Shown here in pieces: positions 49,785 to 57,697 of a stretch of DNA of 64,000 nucleotides. The position numbers were made by a program, and so were the translations under genes. Numbering within the stretch: the first letter of the stretch is position 1; the number at the start of each line of letters is the position of its first letter. Location: contig JACKDN010000007.1 of the NCBI GenBank assembly GCA_020633465.1, positions 315,931 to 379,930 of the forward strand. The letters are read 5' to 3'. The notes under the pieces are model-generated. The model worked only from the letters and a program-made list of their open reading frames with translations, did no database searches and was not told the origin of the DNA. Source of the DNA: Myxococcales bacterium (lineage in GTDB: Bacteria; Myxococcota_A; Bradymonadia; UBA7976; UBA1532).

Positions 49785-51169
49785 GCCTCGGCCTCGCGCC
49801 GATCGGCCCACGCGTCGGCCATGCGGAAGAAGTCGTCGCCGCCGAAGAAGATGACCATGTCGCCCCGCTCGACGCGGGCGTCGAGGAAGGGCACGACGTC
49901 CGCGTTCTCGGGCACGTGGTGCACCGTGTTGCCCGCCTCGCGCAGCACGCCGACGAACCACGGCGTGTCGATGCCGTCGATCGGCCGCTCCTCGGCCGCG
50001 TACATCGTGGTGATGACGACCTCGTCGCAGCCGCGGAAGGCCTCGGCGTACTCCTCGCCGTGGTAGCGCATCAGCGTGAACCGGTAGGGCTTGAAGACGC
50101 ACCAGATGCGCCCGTGCGGCATGCGCCGGGCGCTCTCGAGCACGCGCCGCATGCCCGTCGGGTGTGACAGGTAGTCCTTCACCAGCGTCAGCCCGGCGGC
50201 GCGCCGCACCGTGAAGCGGTTCTCGAGGCCGTGGTAGCTCTCGAGCGCGCGCTTCACCGTCGCGAAGTCGAGCCCCAGCGCGCCCATCGCCAGCGCCAGC
50301 GCGCCCGCGGCGTTGTCGGCGTTGTAGTTGCCCGGCACCGGCAGCGTCACCCGGCCCAGCGCCGCGTCGCCGCGGTACGCCGTGAAGGCGACGGCGTCGC
50401 CCCGGTCGTCCACGTCGCGCGCGGCGAAGTCCAGCGGCCCGTCGCCGGTGCCGTAGCGCAGCACCCGGGCGGCCGTCTTGCCCGCCACCCGCTCGGCCAG
50501 CCGCTGCACGCCCGCGTCGTCGGTGTGCAGCACCAGCGTCTGCAGCCGATCGTTCTCGAGGACGAAGCGGGCCATCGTGTCGACGATGTCCTCGAGCCCG
50601 TCGTAGAAGTTCAGGTGATCGACCTCGAGGTTGTTCACGACCACGTGCGCCGGCCGCAGGTTCAGGTGGCTGCGATCGCTCTCGTCCACCTCGGCCACCG
50701 CGTGGGGCCCCTGCCCCGCCCGCGCGTTGATGCCGTAGTCGTTCATCAGCCCGCCGATGACGAAGGTGGGATCCTCGCCCGCGGTCAGCAGCGCGTGGGT
50801 GATCATCGCCGACACGGTGCCCTTGCCGTGCGTGCCGGTGACGCCGACGCTGTCGTAGCCCTCGAGGCACAGCCCCAGCATGTCCGAGCGGTGCGCCTCG
50901 GGCTTGCCGGCGGCCCGCGCGGCCTCCCGCTCGACGTTGTCGGTGGGCACGGCCGTCGAGTGGACCACCACGTCGGCGCCCTCGATGTTCGCCGCCGCGT
51001 GGCCGATGGTCACCGGGATGCCCAGCCCCCGCAGCATCTCGGTCAGCTGACTCTCGCGCACGTCGGACCCTTGCACCCGCACCCCCTGCTGGTGCAGGAC
51101 ACGGGCGACGGCGCTGACGCCGATGCCGCCGATGCCGACGAAGTGATAGGTTTGCTCCCGTGACCACAT
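49781..51169 (-). CDS. MurC-family ligase with altered P-loop
   Basis: Mur ligase of 462 residues. The N-terminal UDP-MurNAc-binding start YHFVGIGGIGVSAVARVLHQQG and EVDESDRSHLNL are typical of MurC. The P-loop, however, reads GTHGKGTVS rather than GTHGKTTT, and the C-terminal DDYxHHP is KDYLSHPTGM. The overall order matches MurC and not MurD/E/F; Mpl is a further possibility. Start GTG 51169; translation-coupled to the MurD-like gene. No other division or wall (dcw) genes are adjacent, so the pair may supply the main wall pathway or a side reaction. Its start overlaps by ten bases with the divergent gene at 51160. Confidence 0.75.
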   Translation of the reverse strand: MWSREQTYHFVGIGGIGVSAVARVLHQQGVRVQGSDVRESQLTEMLRGLGIPVTIGHAAANIEGADVVVHSTAVPTDNVEREAARAAGKPEAHRSDMLGLCLEGYDSVGVTGTHGKGTVSAMITHALLTAGEDPTFVIGGLMNDYGINARAGQGPHAVAEVDESDRSHLNLRPAHVVVNNLEVDHLNFYDGLEDIVDTMARFVLENDRLQTLVLHTDDAGVQRLAERVAGKTAARVLRYGTGDGPLDFAARDVDDRGDAVAFTAYRGDAALGRVTLPVPGNYNADNAAGALALAMGALGLDFATVKRALESYHGLENRFTVRRAAGLTLVKDYLSHPTGMRRVLESARRMPHGRIWCVFKPYRFTLMRYHGEEYAEAFRGCDEVVITTMYAAEERPIDGIDTPWFVGVLREAGNTVHHVPENADVVPFLDARVERGDMVIFFGGDDFFRMADAWADRREAEA

Positions 51170-51849
51170 CGCGCACGCCTCCCACCGAAAAGCGCCCCGG
51201 CGCCGGCCGCGGCCGCGCGAGTGTAGACGGGCCCCCCCGGGCGTTCAACGGCGCCGCGGGCGCGCTGCTGCTCGCGCTGATCACCGCCGTGGCGCCGGCC
51301 TGCAAGGAGGAGCCGGCCCCGATGGCCGCCGCCGACGCCGCCGCCCCGATGGGCGAGCCGGGCGCCGAAGACGCCGCACCCCAGCCCGACGTGCCCGACG
51401 TGCCCATCTCGCCCCTCGATCTCACCACCCGCCTGCCCGATCCGCCGGACCCCATCGGCGCGCGCCCCGGCGGCACCCTCGCCGCCCTGAAGGCGGCCCG
51501 CCCCGCCCTGCGCCCCTCGACCTACACGCCCAACGTGCTCGTCGAGCGCTTCACCGAGGGCCCCTTCACGTCGGTCCTGTACCAGATCGGCCCCGACGGC
51601 CAGACCGTCCGCGCCGTGGTCGCCACCCTCGCCCCGGGCTACAAGGGCCACACCCGCAAGGACTCCCTCGTCGAGGCGATGAAGGTGCGCCTCGGGGATC
51701 CCGAGCCCCTGCGCGCGGGCAACTACGGCGGCCTGCGGTGGACCTCCATCGGCTACCGCATCGACCTGCGCACCGACGAGGCCACCGGCGATCTCGAGCT
51801 CGTCTTCCACACCCGCGGGGGCCGCCCTCTGCTGCCGAGCACACCGTAA
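51160..51849 (+). CDS. Hypothetical lipoprotein
   Basis: Protein of up to 229 residues. An N-terminal basic leader precedes a hydrophobic stretch (GALLLALITAVAPAC) with a possible lipid Cys48, then a Pro/Ala/Asp-rich linker and a beta-rich domain (NVLVERFTEGPFTSVLYQIGPDGQTVRAVVATLAPGYKG) that I do not recognise. The signal is unusually far from the GTG start, and this start overlaps the divergent MurC-like start by ten bases, so the true start may be later and not among the usual codons. Function unknown. Confidence 0.55.
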   Translation: MTTSRTPPTEKRPGAGRGRASVDGPPRAFNGAAGALLLALITAVAPACKEEPAPMAAADAAAPMGEPGAEDAAPQPDVPDVPISPLDLTTRLPDPPDPIGARPGGTLAALKAARPALRPSTYTPNVLVERFTEGPFTSVLYQIGPDGQTVRAVVATLAPGYKGHTRKDSLVEAMKVRLGDPEPLRAGNYGGLRWTSIGYRIDLRTDEATGDLELVFHTRGGRPLLPSTP

Positions 51850-51952
51850 CCCCTTGCCCTTCACGGGGTTGGGCGCGGTTGCGCCGGCCGCCCCGATCGG
51901 CCAAAGTCACCCGCCGAAGCTACCCGTCAGCCGTCCGCGCTCCGGAGGTTCC

Positions 51953-53374
51953 ATGAAAGCCGTCTCGCCGCGCCTGCTCGCGCTCGCCGTCGCCGTGGCA
52001 CCGCTCGCCGCGTGCCAGGAGCACGCCGAGCCCTCGCTCACGCCGGGCCAGAAGAAGAAGGTCGAGGCCCACCTGCTGAGCCAGGCGCCCACGCCGAAGA
52101 TCCCCCTCGGCGCCGTCATCGAGGATCAGGTGAAGCTCGTCGGCGTCGACGTCGACAAGACCGAGGTGGCCCCGGGCGACACGGTCACCGTCACCTGGTA
52201 CATCGAGGGCCTCGCCGAGAAGCCCGACGACAACATGATCTTCGTGCACTTCCAGGGGCGGCCCAACGACCGCAAGGCCTGGATGAACCTGGATCACCAC
52301 CCCGTCGAGGGCCTCTTCCCGCTGCGCAAGCTGAAGAAGGGGCAGGTGGTGAAGGACGTGCAGACGTTCACCATCAAGGACGAGTTCCCCGGCGGCGAGG
52401 CCAAGCTGTACTGGGGGCTGTGGCGGGGTGAGTACCGCCTGAAGATCAAGAACCCCGACCAGGTGGCCAACGACGGCGACAACCGCGTCATCGCGGCCAC
52501 CTTCGAGGTGAAGGGCGACGACAAGCCGGCCAACGCCGCCGCCGGCCTGCCCACGGCCACCGCCCGCAAGCTGCCCGAGGGCCAGACGATCACCGTCGAC
52601 GGCAAGCTGGACGAGGCCGCCTGGGACACCACGCAGTGGACGCCGTGGTGGACCTCGCCCGACGGGAAGAACGGCGCCGCGCCCCGCGTCCGCGCCCGCT
52701 TCCTGTGGGACGACGCCTACCTGTACGTGGCGGTGCAGGCGCCCGACGACGACGTCTGGAGCACGTTCACCGAGCGCGACAGCAACACCTGGGAGCAGGA
52801 GGTCATCGAGCTGTTCATCGACGCCGACGGCGACCGGAAGGACTACCTCGAGCTGCAGGTGACGCCCGCCAACGTGGTGTTCGACGCGAAGTTCGAGCGC
52901 CACCGCAGCGACCTGGCCAAGGCCCGCGCGTGGAACATGGCCGGCCTGAAGACGGGCGCGCACGTCGACGGCACGCTGAACGCCCGCGACGATCGCGACC
53001 GTGGCTACACCGTCGAGATGGCGGTGCCCGTCGCCGAGGTGCCCGGCGCCAAGGCGCCCATCGCGCACGGCCAGCGCTGGCGCGCCAACCTGTTCCGCTG
53101 GGACTTCCCGAAGGGGGGCCGACAGATGGCCGCGGCCTTCTCGCCGCCCGTCGTCGGCGACTTCCACGCGCTCGACAAGTTCGGCACGATCCAGTTCGTC
53201 GATCCGGTGCAGGCCCGGCTGCCCGCCGTGCGCGCCGCCAGCAAGAACGGCGACATCGTGGCCCCCTCGCCGGTCAAGCTCGACCCCGCCAAGCTGCGCG
53301 CCCTCGACCTGAAGAAGCCGGGCGCCGCGCCCCCCGCCAAGCCGGGCGCCGACGCCCCGGACGGGGCGAAGTAA
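51953..53374 (+). CDS. Lipoprotein with CBM9-like sugar/ligand-binding domain
   Basis: Lipoprotein of 473 residues; signal LLALAVAVAPLAAC (Cys21), start ATG 51953 with GGAGG upstream. The first half (about 50-190) is an Ig-like beta domain (TEVAPGDTVTVTWYIEGLAEKPDD..HHPVEG). The second half (about 200-420) fits the CBM9/DOMON-type fold: TITVDGKLDEAAWDTTQWT, RARFLWDDAYLYVAVQAPD, VIELFIDADGDRKDYLELQVTP. Such domains bind sugars or haem-like ligands. It lies between two unrelated small genes, so its role at the cell surface is open. Confidence 0.78.
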   Translation: MKAVSPRLLALAVAVAPLAACQEHAEPSLTPGQKKKVEAHLLSQAPTPKIPLGAVIEDQVKLVGVDVDKTEVAPGDTVTVTWYIEGLAEKPDDNMIFVHFQGRPNDRKAWMNLDHHPVEGLFPLRKLKKGQVVKDVQTFTIKDEFPGGEAKLYWGLWRGEYRLKIKNPDQVANDGDNRVIAATFEVKGDDKPANAAAGLPTATARKLPEGQTITVDGKLDEAAWDTTQWTPWWTSPDGKNGAAPRVRARFLWDDAYLYVAVQAPDDDVWSTFTERDSNTWEQEVIELFIDADGDRKDYLELQVTPANVVFDAKFERHRSDLAKARAWNMAGLKTGAHVDGTLNARDDRDRGYTVEMAVPVAEVPGAKAPIAHGQRWRANLFRWDFPKGGRQMAAAFSPPVVGDFHALDKFGTIQFVDPVQARLPAVRAASKNGDIVAPSPVKLDPAKLRALDLKKPGAAPPAKPGADAPDGAK

Positions 53375-53392
53375 CCCCGGTCGGCACAAAAT

Positions 53393-53420
53393 TTGACACC
53401 TACCCGGGCCCACATACCAT
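53393..53420 (+). promoter_or_regulatory. Sigma70-like promoter for TIGR04563-like gene
   Basis: TTGACA (53393-53398), 16 bases, TACCAT (53415-53420), and GGAGG (53438-53442) before ATG 53449. Confidence 0.5.
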
Positions 53421-53448
53421 CGTGTCCAGAGCACATGGAGGTTTTGGT

Positions 53449-53637
53449 ATGGCCGGGTCCGACAAGCGCAAGCAGAGCCTGTACTTCCCCGAAGACATGT
53501 TGAAGGAGATTCAGGCAGAAGCGGCGCGGCAGGATCGCTCGCTGTCCTGGATCGTCCAGAAGGCGTGGAAGATCGCCCGCAGCGAGATCCAGAAGTACCC
53601 GTCGATCAACGATCCCGACGAGGTCGCCAACGGCTGA
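53449..53637 (+). CDS. Small ribbon-helix-helix-like protein (TIGR04563 type)
   Basis: Protein of 62 residues: KRKQSLYFPEDMLKEIQAEAARQDRSLSWIVQKAWKIA. This is the strand-helix-helix pattern of ribbon-helix-helix DNA-binding proteins and closely resembles the TIGR04563 family of Myxococcales. It starts at ATG 53449 with GGAGG upstream and has its own promoter. The tail (YPSINDPDEVANG) is acidic. A single-gene unit; it may regulate itself or others. Confidence 0.82.
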   Translation: MAGSDKRKQSLYFPEDMLKEIQAEAARQDRSLSWIVQKAWKIARSEIQKYPSINDPDEVANG

Positions 53638-53700
53638 GCCCGGCGCCTCGCCGGCCGGGGCGCCGCCCGTCGCGCCCCGCGTGCCCTCGCCATCGCGCGC

Positions 53701-55155
53701 TCAGCGCGCCACCTCCACCTCGTGGAAGGTGATGTCGCGGTACTGGAAGTCGGTGTTGGCCGAGTCGTCGAAGACGAACTCGCAGCGCGGCTTGCCATCG
53801 AGCGTCGCCTCCATCCGCCCCCTCGAACAGTCGTAGGCCCCCGACTCGGGATCGATCAGCCAGATCGACGTGCTGCTCGCCTTGTTGGGCCGCGACGCCG
53901 TGAAGGCCAGCTTGGTGCCGTCCGGCGACAGGTCGAAGTTGCCGATGTCGTGGTTGATCCAGTTGCTGACCCGAGGGTTCTGGGTGACGTTCTTCACCTC
54001 CCCCGACAGATCGCGCTTCACCCGCAGGATGTCGTAGTCGTCGCGGTTGGTCGGGCTCTCGGTGCCGGGCCGCCGCGCGCAGTCGCCGTGCGCCAGGAAG
54101 TAGACGTACTCGGCGTCGTCGCTGAAGACGGGATCGAAGCGCACCTCGTTGAAGTTGTAGGGCATGGGGCGCTGGCAGTCGCCCTGCTGGTTCGTGCGCG
54201 TCTCGAACAGCGGCAGCGTGGCCGGATCGGGCGGATCGGGGATGGCGTCGAGCACGCTGAGCTTCCACAGGAAGTCCTCGCGCGTGAACGCCGCGATGTA
54301 GGTCGCGTCCGGGGACAGCCCGATGGGCTGGGTGCCGGCGAAGGGCGAGCCGGTGCCCCCCTCCTCGCCGAACATGAAGATCTCCTGGCCCGCGCCGTTG
54401 GCGACGTTGAAGAACTCGACGGTCATCGAGGACAGCGTCGTGCGCAGCAGGATGATCAGGCTGCTGAAGGCGGTCACGCGGAACGATCCGTTGCCGTTGA
54501 TGTCGCCCACGCGCTGCTTGCAGGTGGCCGGCGCGCTGGGGTTGGGGCAGTTGGCGCCCTCGCCCGCGACCGGCTCGACCCACACCTCGAGCGCCCCCTC
54601 GGGGCCAGTGGCCTCGCCGCGGCTGTAGACCACCAGGTCGGCCGTGAAGCTGAAGCTGATCACCAGATCCGACACCTTGCGCTTCTCGCCGGTGCGCACG
54701 ACCTTGCGCCGGGTGTCGACCGGCGCCACCCACAGATCGAAGCCGCCCTCGGCGGCGGGCTGCAGCCAGCCGATGAAGCTCATGTCCGCGTTCAGCCGGC
54801 ACGCCTTGGCGCCGCAGTTCACCTCGCCGCCGGTGCCGGCGGTCAGGTTCGACTCCTCGTCGTCCTCGAAGTCGTAGACGACCATGTCGACCCGGGCCTC
54901 GCCCTCGCGCGGGAGCGTCGACTTGACGTAGGACAGCCGCAGGTGGGTGTCGGTGGGACCGCCCCCGCCGCCCGTCCCGCCGGCGCCGCCGCCCATGCCG
55001 CCGGCGCCGCCGCCGCCGCCCATGCCCGACACGCCCGCGTCGAACCGGACCGCCTCACCGCCGCCCCCGTCGTCGTCGCAGGCCGTCAGGCCGACCCCGG
55101 CGCAGAGGCCGACGGCGGCCGGCAGGACGAGTTGCGCAAGCCCTTGAAGTTTCAT
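53701..55155 (-). CDS. Lipoprotein with PD40-like beta-propeller repeats
   Basis: Lipoprotein of 484 residues; signal LVLPAAVGLCAGVGLTAC (Cys26), followed by a Gly-rich linker (GGGGGAGGMGGGAGGTGG). The body is beta-rich with several blade-like segments (IGLSPDATYIAAFT, FDPVFSDDAEYVYFLAHG, FDLSPDGTKLAFTASRP), as in TolB/PD40 propellers that sense proteins or ligands. Cys pairs (NCGAKAC) suggest an oxidising location. The C-terminus (FQYRDITFHEVEVAR) is short. Transcribed away from the PilZ gene upstream. Confidence 0.75.
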   Translation of the reverse strand: MKLQGLAQLVLPAAVGLCAGVGLTACDDDGGGGEAVRFDAGVSGMGGGGGAGGMGGGAGGTGGGGGPTDTHLRLSYVKSTLPREGEARVDMVVYDFEDDEESNLTAGTGGEVNCGAKACRLNADMSFIGWLQPAAEGGFDLWVAPVDTRRKVVRTGEKRKVSDLVISFSFTADLVVYSRGEATGPEGALEVWVEPVAGEGANCPNPSAPATCKQRVGDINGNGSFRVTAFSSLIILLRTTLSSMTVEFFNVANGAGQEIFMFGEEGGTGSPFAGTQPIGLSPDATYIAAFTREDFLWKLSVLDAIPDPPDPATLPLFETRTNQQGDCQRPMPYNFNEVRFDPVFSDDAEYVYFLAHGDCARRPGTESPTNRDDYDILRVKRDLSGEVKNVTQNPRVSNWINHDIGNFDLSPDGTKLAFTASRPNKASSTSIWLIDPESGAYDCSRGRMEATLDGKPRCEFVFDDSANTDFQYRDITFHEVEVAR

Positions 55156-55230
55156 CGAATTTCCCCTCGCTGAAGCCCGGCGATTCTAGGGGCTCCGGCG
55201 GCCGCAGATCAAGCGGCGCGGGGCATGGGA

Positions 55231-55623
55231 TCAGGCCGCGGCGCGCGGCATCCCCAGCGCGTCGCGCAGGCCGGCGAGGGCGCTCTTCAGGCGGCGTCGG
55301 CGCACCGCCTCGACGAAGGCGCGCAGTCGCAGGCGATCGGACCCGGGCAGCGCATCGAAGGCGACGGCCGCGCCATCGAAGAGCGTCTCTTCGACCTGCT
55401 CGACGACGCGGCCGCGCACCCAGACCGCCTCGCCGTCGGGCAGGCGCAGCTCGAGGCTGACCACCTCGCCCTCGAGCAGCACACCGCCCTCGAGGCAGCG
55501 GATGTACGCGCCACCCTCGCTGATGTTCGTGGCGCGCACGGCGCGCAGCGATCGGCCGCTCAGCTCGTGACCGTAGGTGAGGCACGGCACGCGATGGGCC
55601 GTCCGTCGCTCGAAGTCGCTCAT
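55231..55623 (-). CDS. PilZ domain protein (second copy)
   Basis: Protein of 130 residues that is one PilZ domain: RRTAHRVPCLTYG, RATNISEGGAYIRC (NxSxGG) and the later VSLELRLPDGEAVWVRGRVV, followed by a basic C-terminal helix (LRLRAFVEAVRRRRLKSAL). The ATG at 55623 is chosen because GGAGG lies upstream; the frame is open to 55725 but then passes through the palindrome. A CCTACATGTAGG palindrome is 34 bases upstream, as at the first PilZ gene. A diguanylate cyclase lies next to the divergent neighbour, so c-di-GMP control is likely. Confidence 0.82.
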   Translation of the reverse strand: MSDFERRTAHRVPCLTYGHELSGRSLRAVRATNISEGGAYIRCLEGGVLLEGEVVSLELRLPDGEAVWVRGRVVEQVEETLFDGAAVAFDALPGSDRLRLRAFVEAVRRRRLKSALAGLRDALGMPRAAA

Positions 55624-55656
55624 CCCCGTCCTCCTCGGCGCGCACACGCACCTGAA

Positions 55657-55668
55657 CCTACATGTAGG
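55657..55668. promoter_or_regulatory. Palindromic operator candidate CCTACATGTAGG
   Basis: Perfect 12-bp palindrome, identical to the core at 11795-11806. TTGACC (55694-55689) lies 20 bases upstream on the minus strand, as TTGACA lies 23 upstream in the other case; no good -10 is visible here. It lies between divergent genes (55231-55623 and 55736-55993) and could control either. Confidence 0.65.
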
Positions 55669-55735
55669 CTCATCCCGATTCGTGCCGAGGTCAAACTCTT
55701 GCCCGGTGCACACCGGGGCTGGCATAGACCAGTGC

Positions 55736-55993
55736 GTGAGGACGAACGCGCTGCTGCTGTGGGGATGGGGTGCGCTGCTGGCGCTGGCCGGGGGCTGCGC
55801 GGAGTGCGAAGAGGATTACGACTGCCCGGGCACCGAGGTGTGCAACACCAGCCGGGGGGCCTGCGAGGCCTTCACCTGCCTGGCCGACGACGACTGCGCG
55901 CCGGGGCATCGCTGCAAGGACAACGCGTGCAGCCCGCGGACGCCGGCCGCCCCGCCCGATCCGCCCGACGCGCTGGTCATCCCGAACCGCTGA
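55736..55993 (+). CDS. Small Cys-rich lipoprotein
   Basis: Predicted lipoprotein of 85 residues; GTG start, signal LLLWGWGALLALAGGC (Cys21). The mature part has nine more Cys in a spaced pattern (CEEDYDCPGTEVCNTSRGACEAFTC...DDDCAPGHRCKDNAC), like the Cys-rich front of the giant lipoprotein at 43182, and likely forms disulfides. Pro-rich end. Short, but the Cys pattern and signal support it. Confidence 0.65.
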   Translation: MRTNALLLWGWGALLALAGGCAECEEDYDCPGTEVCNTSRGACEAFTCLADDDCAPGHRCKDNACSPRTPAAPPDPPDALVIPNR

Positions 55994-56018
55994 TGCGGTG
56001 GTCCGCCGAGATCGACGA

Positions 56019-57047
56019 TCACACGCCCTGGGCGATGCGCCCGCGGCCCCCGCGCTTGGCCTCGTAGAGCGCCTCGTCGGCCCGCTGAAGCGCCGCGTCG
56101 ACGGCGTCGGCCGCCCGGGGATCGACGGCGGCCAGCCCCATGCTGATCGACAGCGTCTGCCCGTCGCCGTAGCCGATCGACTGCAGCCGGGCCGCCAGCC
56201 GCTCGCCCACGCGCTGGGCCATGGCCGGCCCCGTGTCCGGCAGCAGCACCACGAACTCGTCCCCGCCCAGCCGGCCGATGGCGTCGGTTGTCCGCACCTC
56301 GCCGTGCAGGGCGGCGGCCACGGCCTGGAGCACGCGGTCGCCCTCCGGGTGGCCGTAGGTGTCGTTGATCGTCTTGAAGTGGTCGAGGTCGATCAGCATC
56401 AGCGACAGCTCGGAGCGCACCCGCTGGGCGCGCGCCGTCTCGCGCACCAGCGCGTCGCGCAGGCCGCGGCGGTTGAAGACGCCGGTGAGGTCGTCGTAGA
56501 CGGCGCAGCTGCGCAGCTGGTCGACCGCGATGGCGTTGCGCACGGCGCCCGCCAGCATCGAGCCGAAGGCCGTGAGCAGACGCCGCACGCGGGGCGCCAG
56601 GATCCAGTCGGTGAAGCCGAAGAGCGCCACCACGCCGACCACCTCGCCGCCGACCTCGAGCGGCTGCGACCAGAAGCGGTACAGGTAGTCGTCGCGCACG
56701 GCCCCGTGCAGGGGGGTCAGCTCGGGACCGCGGTGCAGGCGGAAGGCCTCGCCGGGCAGGTGCGCGAAGTCCATGTCGGCCAGGAGCAGCGCGCACTCGT
56801 CGCGCACGCTGCGCTCGGCGAGGGGCAGCACCGGCTGGCGGCCGCACACGTGGAGGACGGGCTCGAGCCCGGGCGACTCCGGCGGCAGGATGAGCGTCAC
56901 GACGTCGGCCTGGCCCCACTTGAACAGCAGGCTGCTGGCGCGGGCCAACAGGCCGTTGAAGTCCAACGGATCGCCGCACGCCTCGGCGAACGCCAGCTTG
57001 CGCTGCATGTCCTCGAGCTGGTCGTTCATCGCCGGGCTCGCGCTCAT
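56019..57047 (-). CDS. GAF-like sensor diguanylate cyclase (GGDEF)
   Basis: Protein of 342 residues that makes cyclic-di-GMP from two GTP. The C-terminal GGDEF domain (about 170-340) has DDLTGVFNRRGL, the LIDLDHFKTINDTYGHPEGD metal/GTP motif and the active site RLGGDEFVVLLP. The RxxD inhibitory site five residues before GGDEF is not clearly present (TTDAIGRL). The N-terminal part (about 15-165) is a GAF-like sensor (LLFKWGQADVVTLILPPES, FWSQPLEVGGEVVGVVALFG). ATG 57047 follows GGGAGG. Close to a PilZ gene and to flagellin genes, so it may act in the motility/c-di-GMP switch. Confidence 0.88.
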   Translation of the reverse strand: MSASPAMNDQLEDMQRKLAFAEACGDPLDFNGLLARASSLLFKWGQADVVTLILPPESPGLEPVLHVCGRQPVLPLAERSVRDECALLLADMDFAHLPGEAFRLHRGPELTPLHGAVRDDYLYRFWSQPLEVGGEVVGVVALFGFTDWILAPRVRRLLTAFGSMLAGAVRNAIAVDQLRSCAVYDDLTGVFNRRGLRDALVRETARAQRVRSELSLMLIDLDHFKTINDTYGHPEGDRVLQAVAAALHGEVRTTDAIGRLGGDEFVVLLPDTGPAMAQRVGERLAARLQSIGYGDGQTLSISMGLAAVDPRAADAVDAALQRADEALYEAKRGGRGRIAQGV

Positions 57048-57697
57048 CACTGCCTCCCTCGGTTCGGCTGCGTCGTCCGAGCGCCCGTTGCTCCCCCTCG
57101 GGCAGCGCGCGGTCTCGGACCCGACCTCCCCTTCATCAAGGTTCGTGCCAGCGCGGCCTCGAGGGCGCGAGGCCACGTCCTGCGCGGCTTGGCGGCGTCG
57201 CGGGGCCGCCGCCGCGGCGGACGGCGTCAGGACCGCCGCGACGCCCCGTCACGCGCTTGACGCTCACGGCGCGACGGCCGGGTGTTATCCCGGCGTGTTC
57301 CCGCGGCGTGCTTGCCCGGCGTGTTGAACGTGCCGCATTCCTTGCGGAGAAAACCCAATGATCTCGGGTTCAAGAACGCTCCACCGCCGACGATGTCGAG
57401 GACGTCAACAGGACGACACTCGGGGTCGCCGGCGGTCTGCCGCGGGTGACCGACGGCCCTGCGCATCCAGGGTCGGACGGCGGGCGAGGCGCCCGACCGC
57501 CGCCGGACCGGTGTACCCGAGCCTCGGCAGCCGCCGGGGCGCATTGAGGGTCGGCGCAGGACGTCGCCGGCCACCGAAAGAGTCCGCGCGGCAGGACGCC
57601 GGGCGGGTGAACACGACGAGTCTGAACTGGCAAGGACGCCACTCCGCCGGCACCGCAACGGTGTGCGGGCCGGCGGAGCATCTCATGGAGAGACACG
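57048..57697. other. Long non-coding spacer upstream of flagellin 1
   Basis: No gene is supported here: the open frames on both strands are Arg/Pro-rich shadows. It holds a CCCGGCGTGTT direct repeat (about 57288 and 57314), a weak sigma54-like TGCCGC-N5-TTGC (57331-57345) and the bipartite element (57370-57398) shared with flagellin 3. If that element is the promoter, the flagellin leader would be about 300 bases. Confidence 0.5.
57370..57398 (+). promoter_or_regulatory. Bipartite element TCAAGAA-N9-GCCGACGATGTCG, shared with flagellin 3
   Basis: TCAAGAA (57370-57376), nine bases, then GCCGACGATGTCG (57386-57398). The same two boxes with the same nine-base gap occur at 62431-62459 ahead of flagellin 3. 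GCCGA recalls the -10 of sigma28 (GCCGATAA) and TCAAG its -35, but the spacing is about three bases shorter than in known sigma28 promoters. Candidate flagellin promoter or regulator site. Confidence 0.5.

Noticed and set aside
57331..57345. Sigma54 promoter TGCCGC-N5-TTGC upstream of flagellin 1
   Set aside because: The required GG of the -24 box is missing and there is no counterpart before flagellins 2 and 3.
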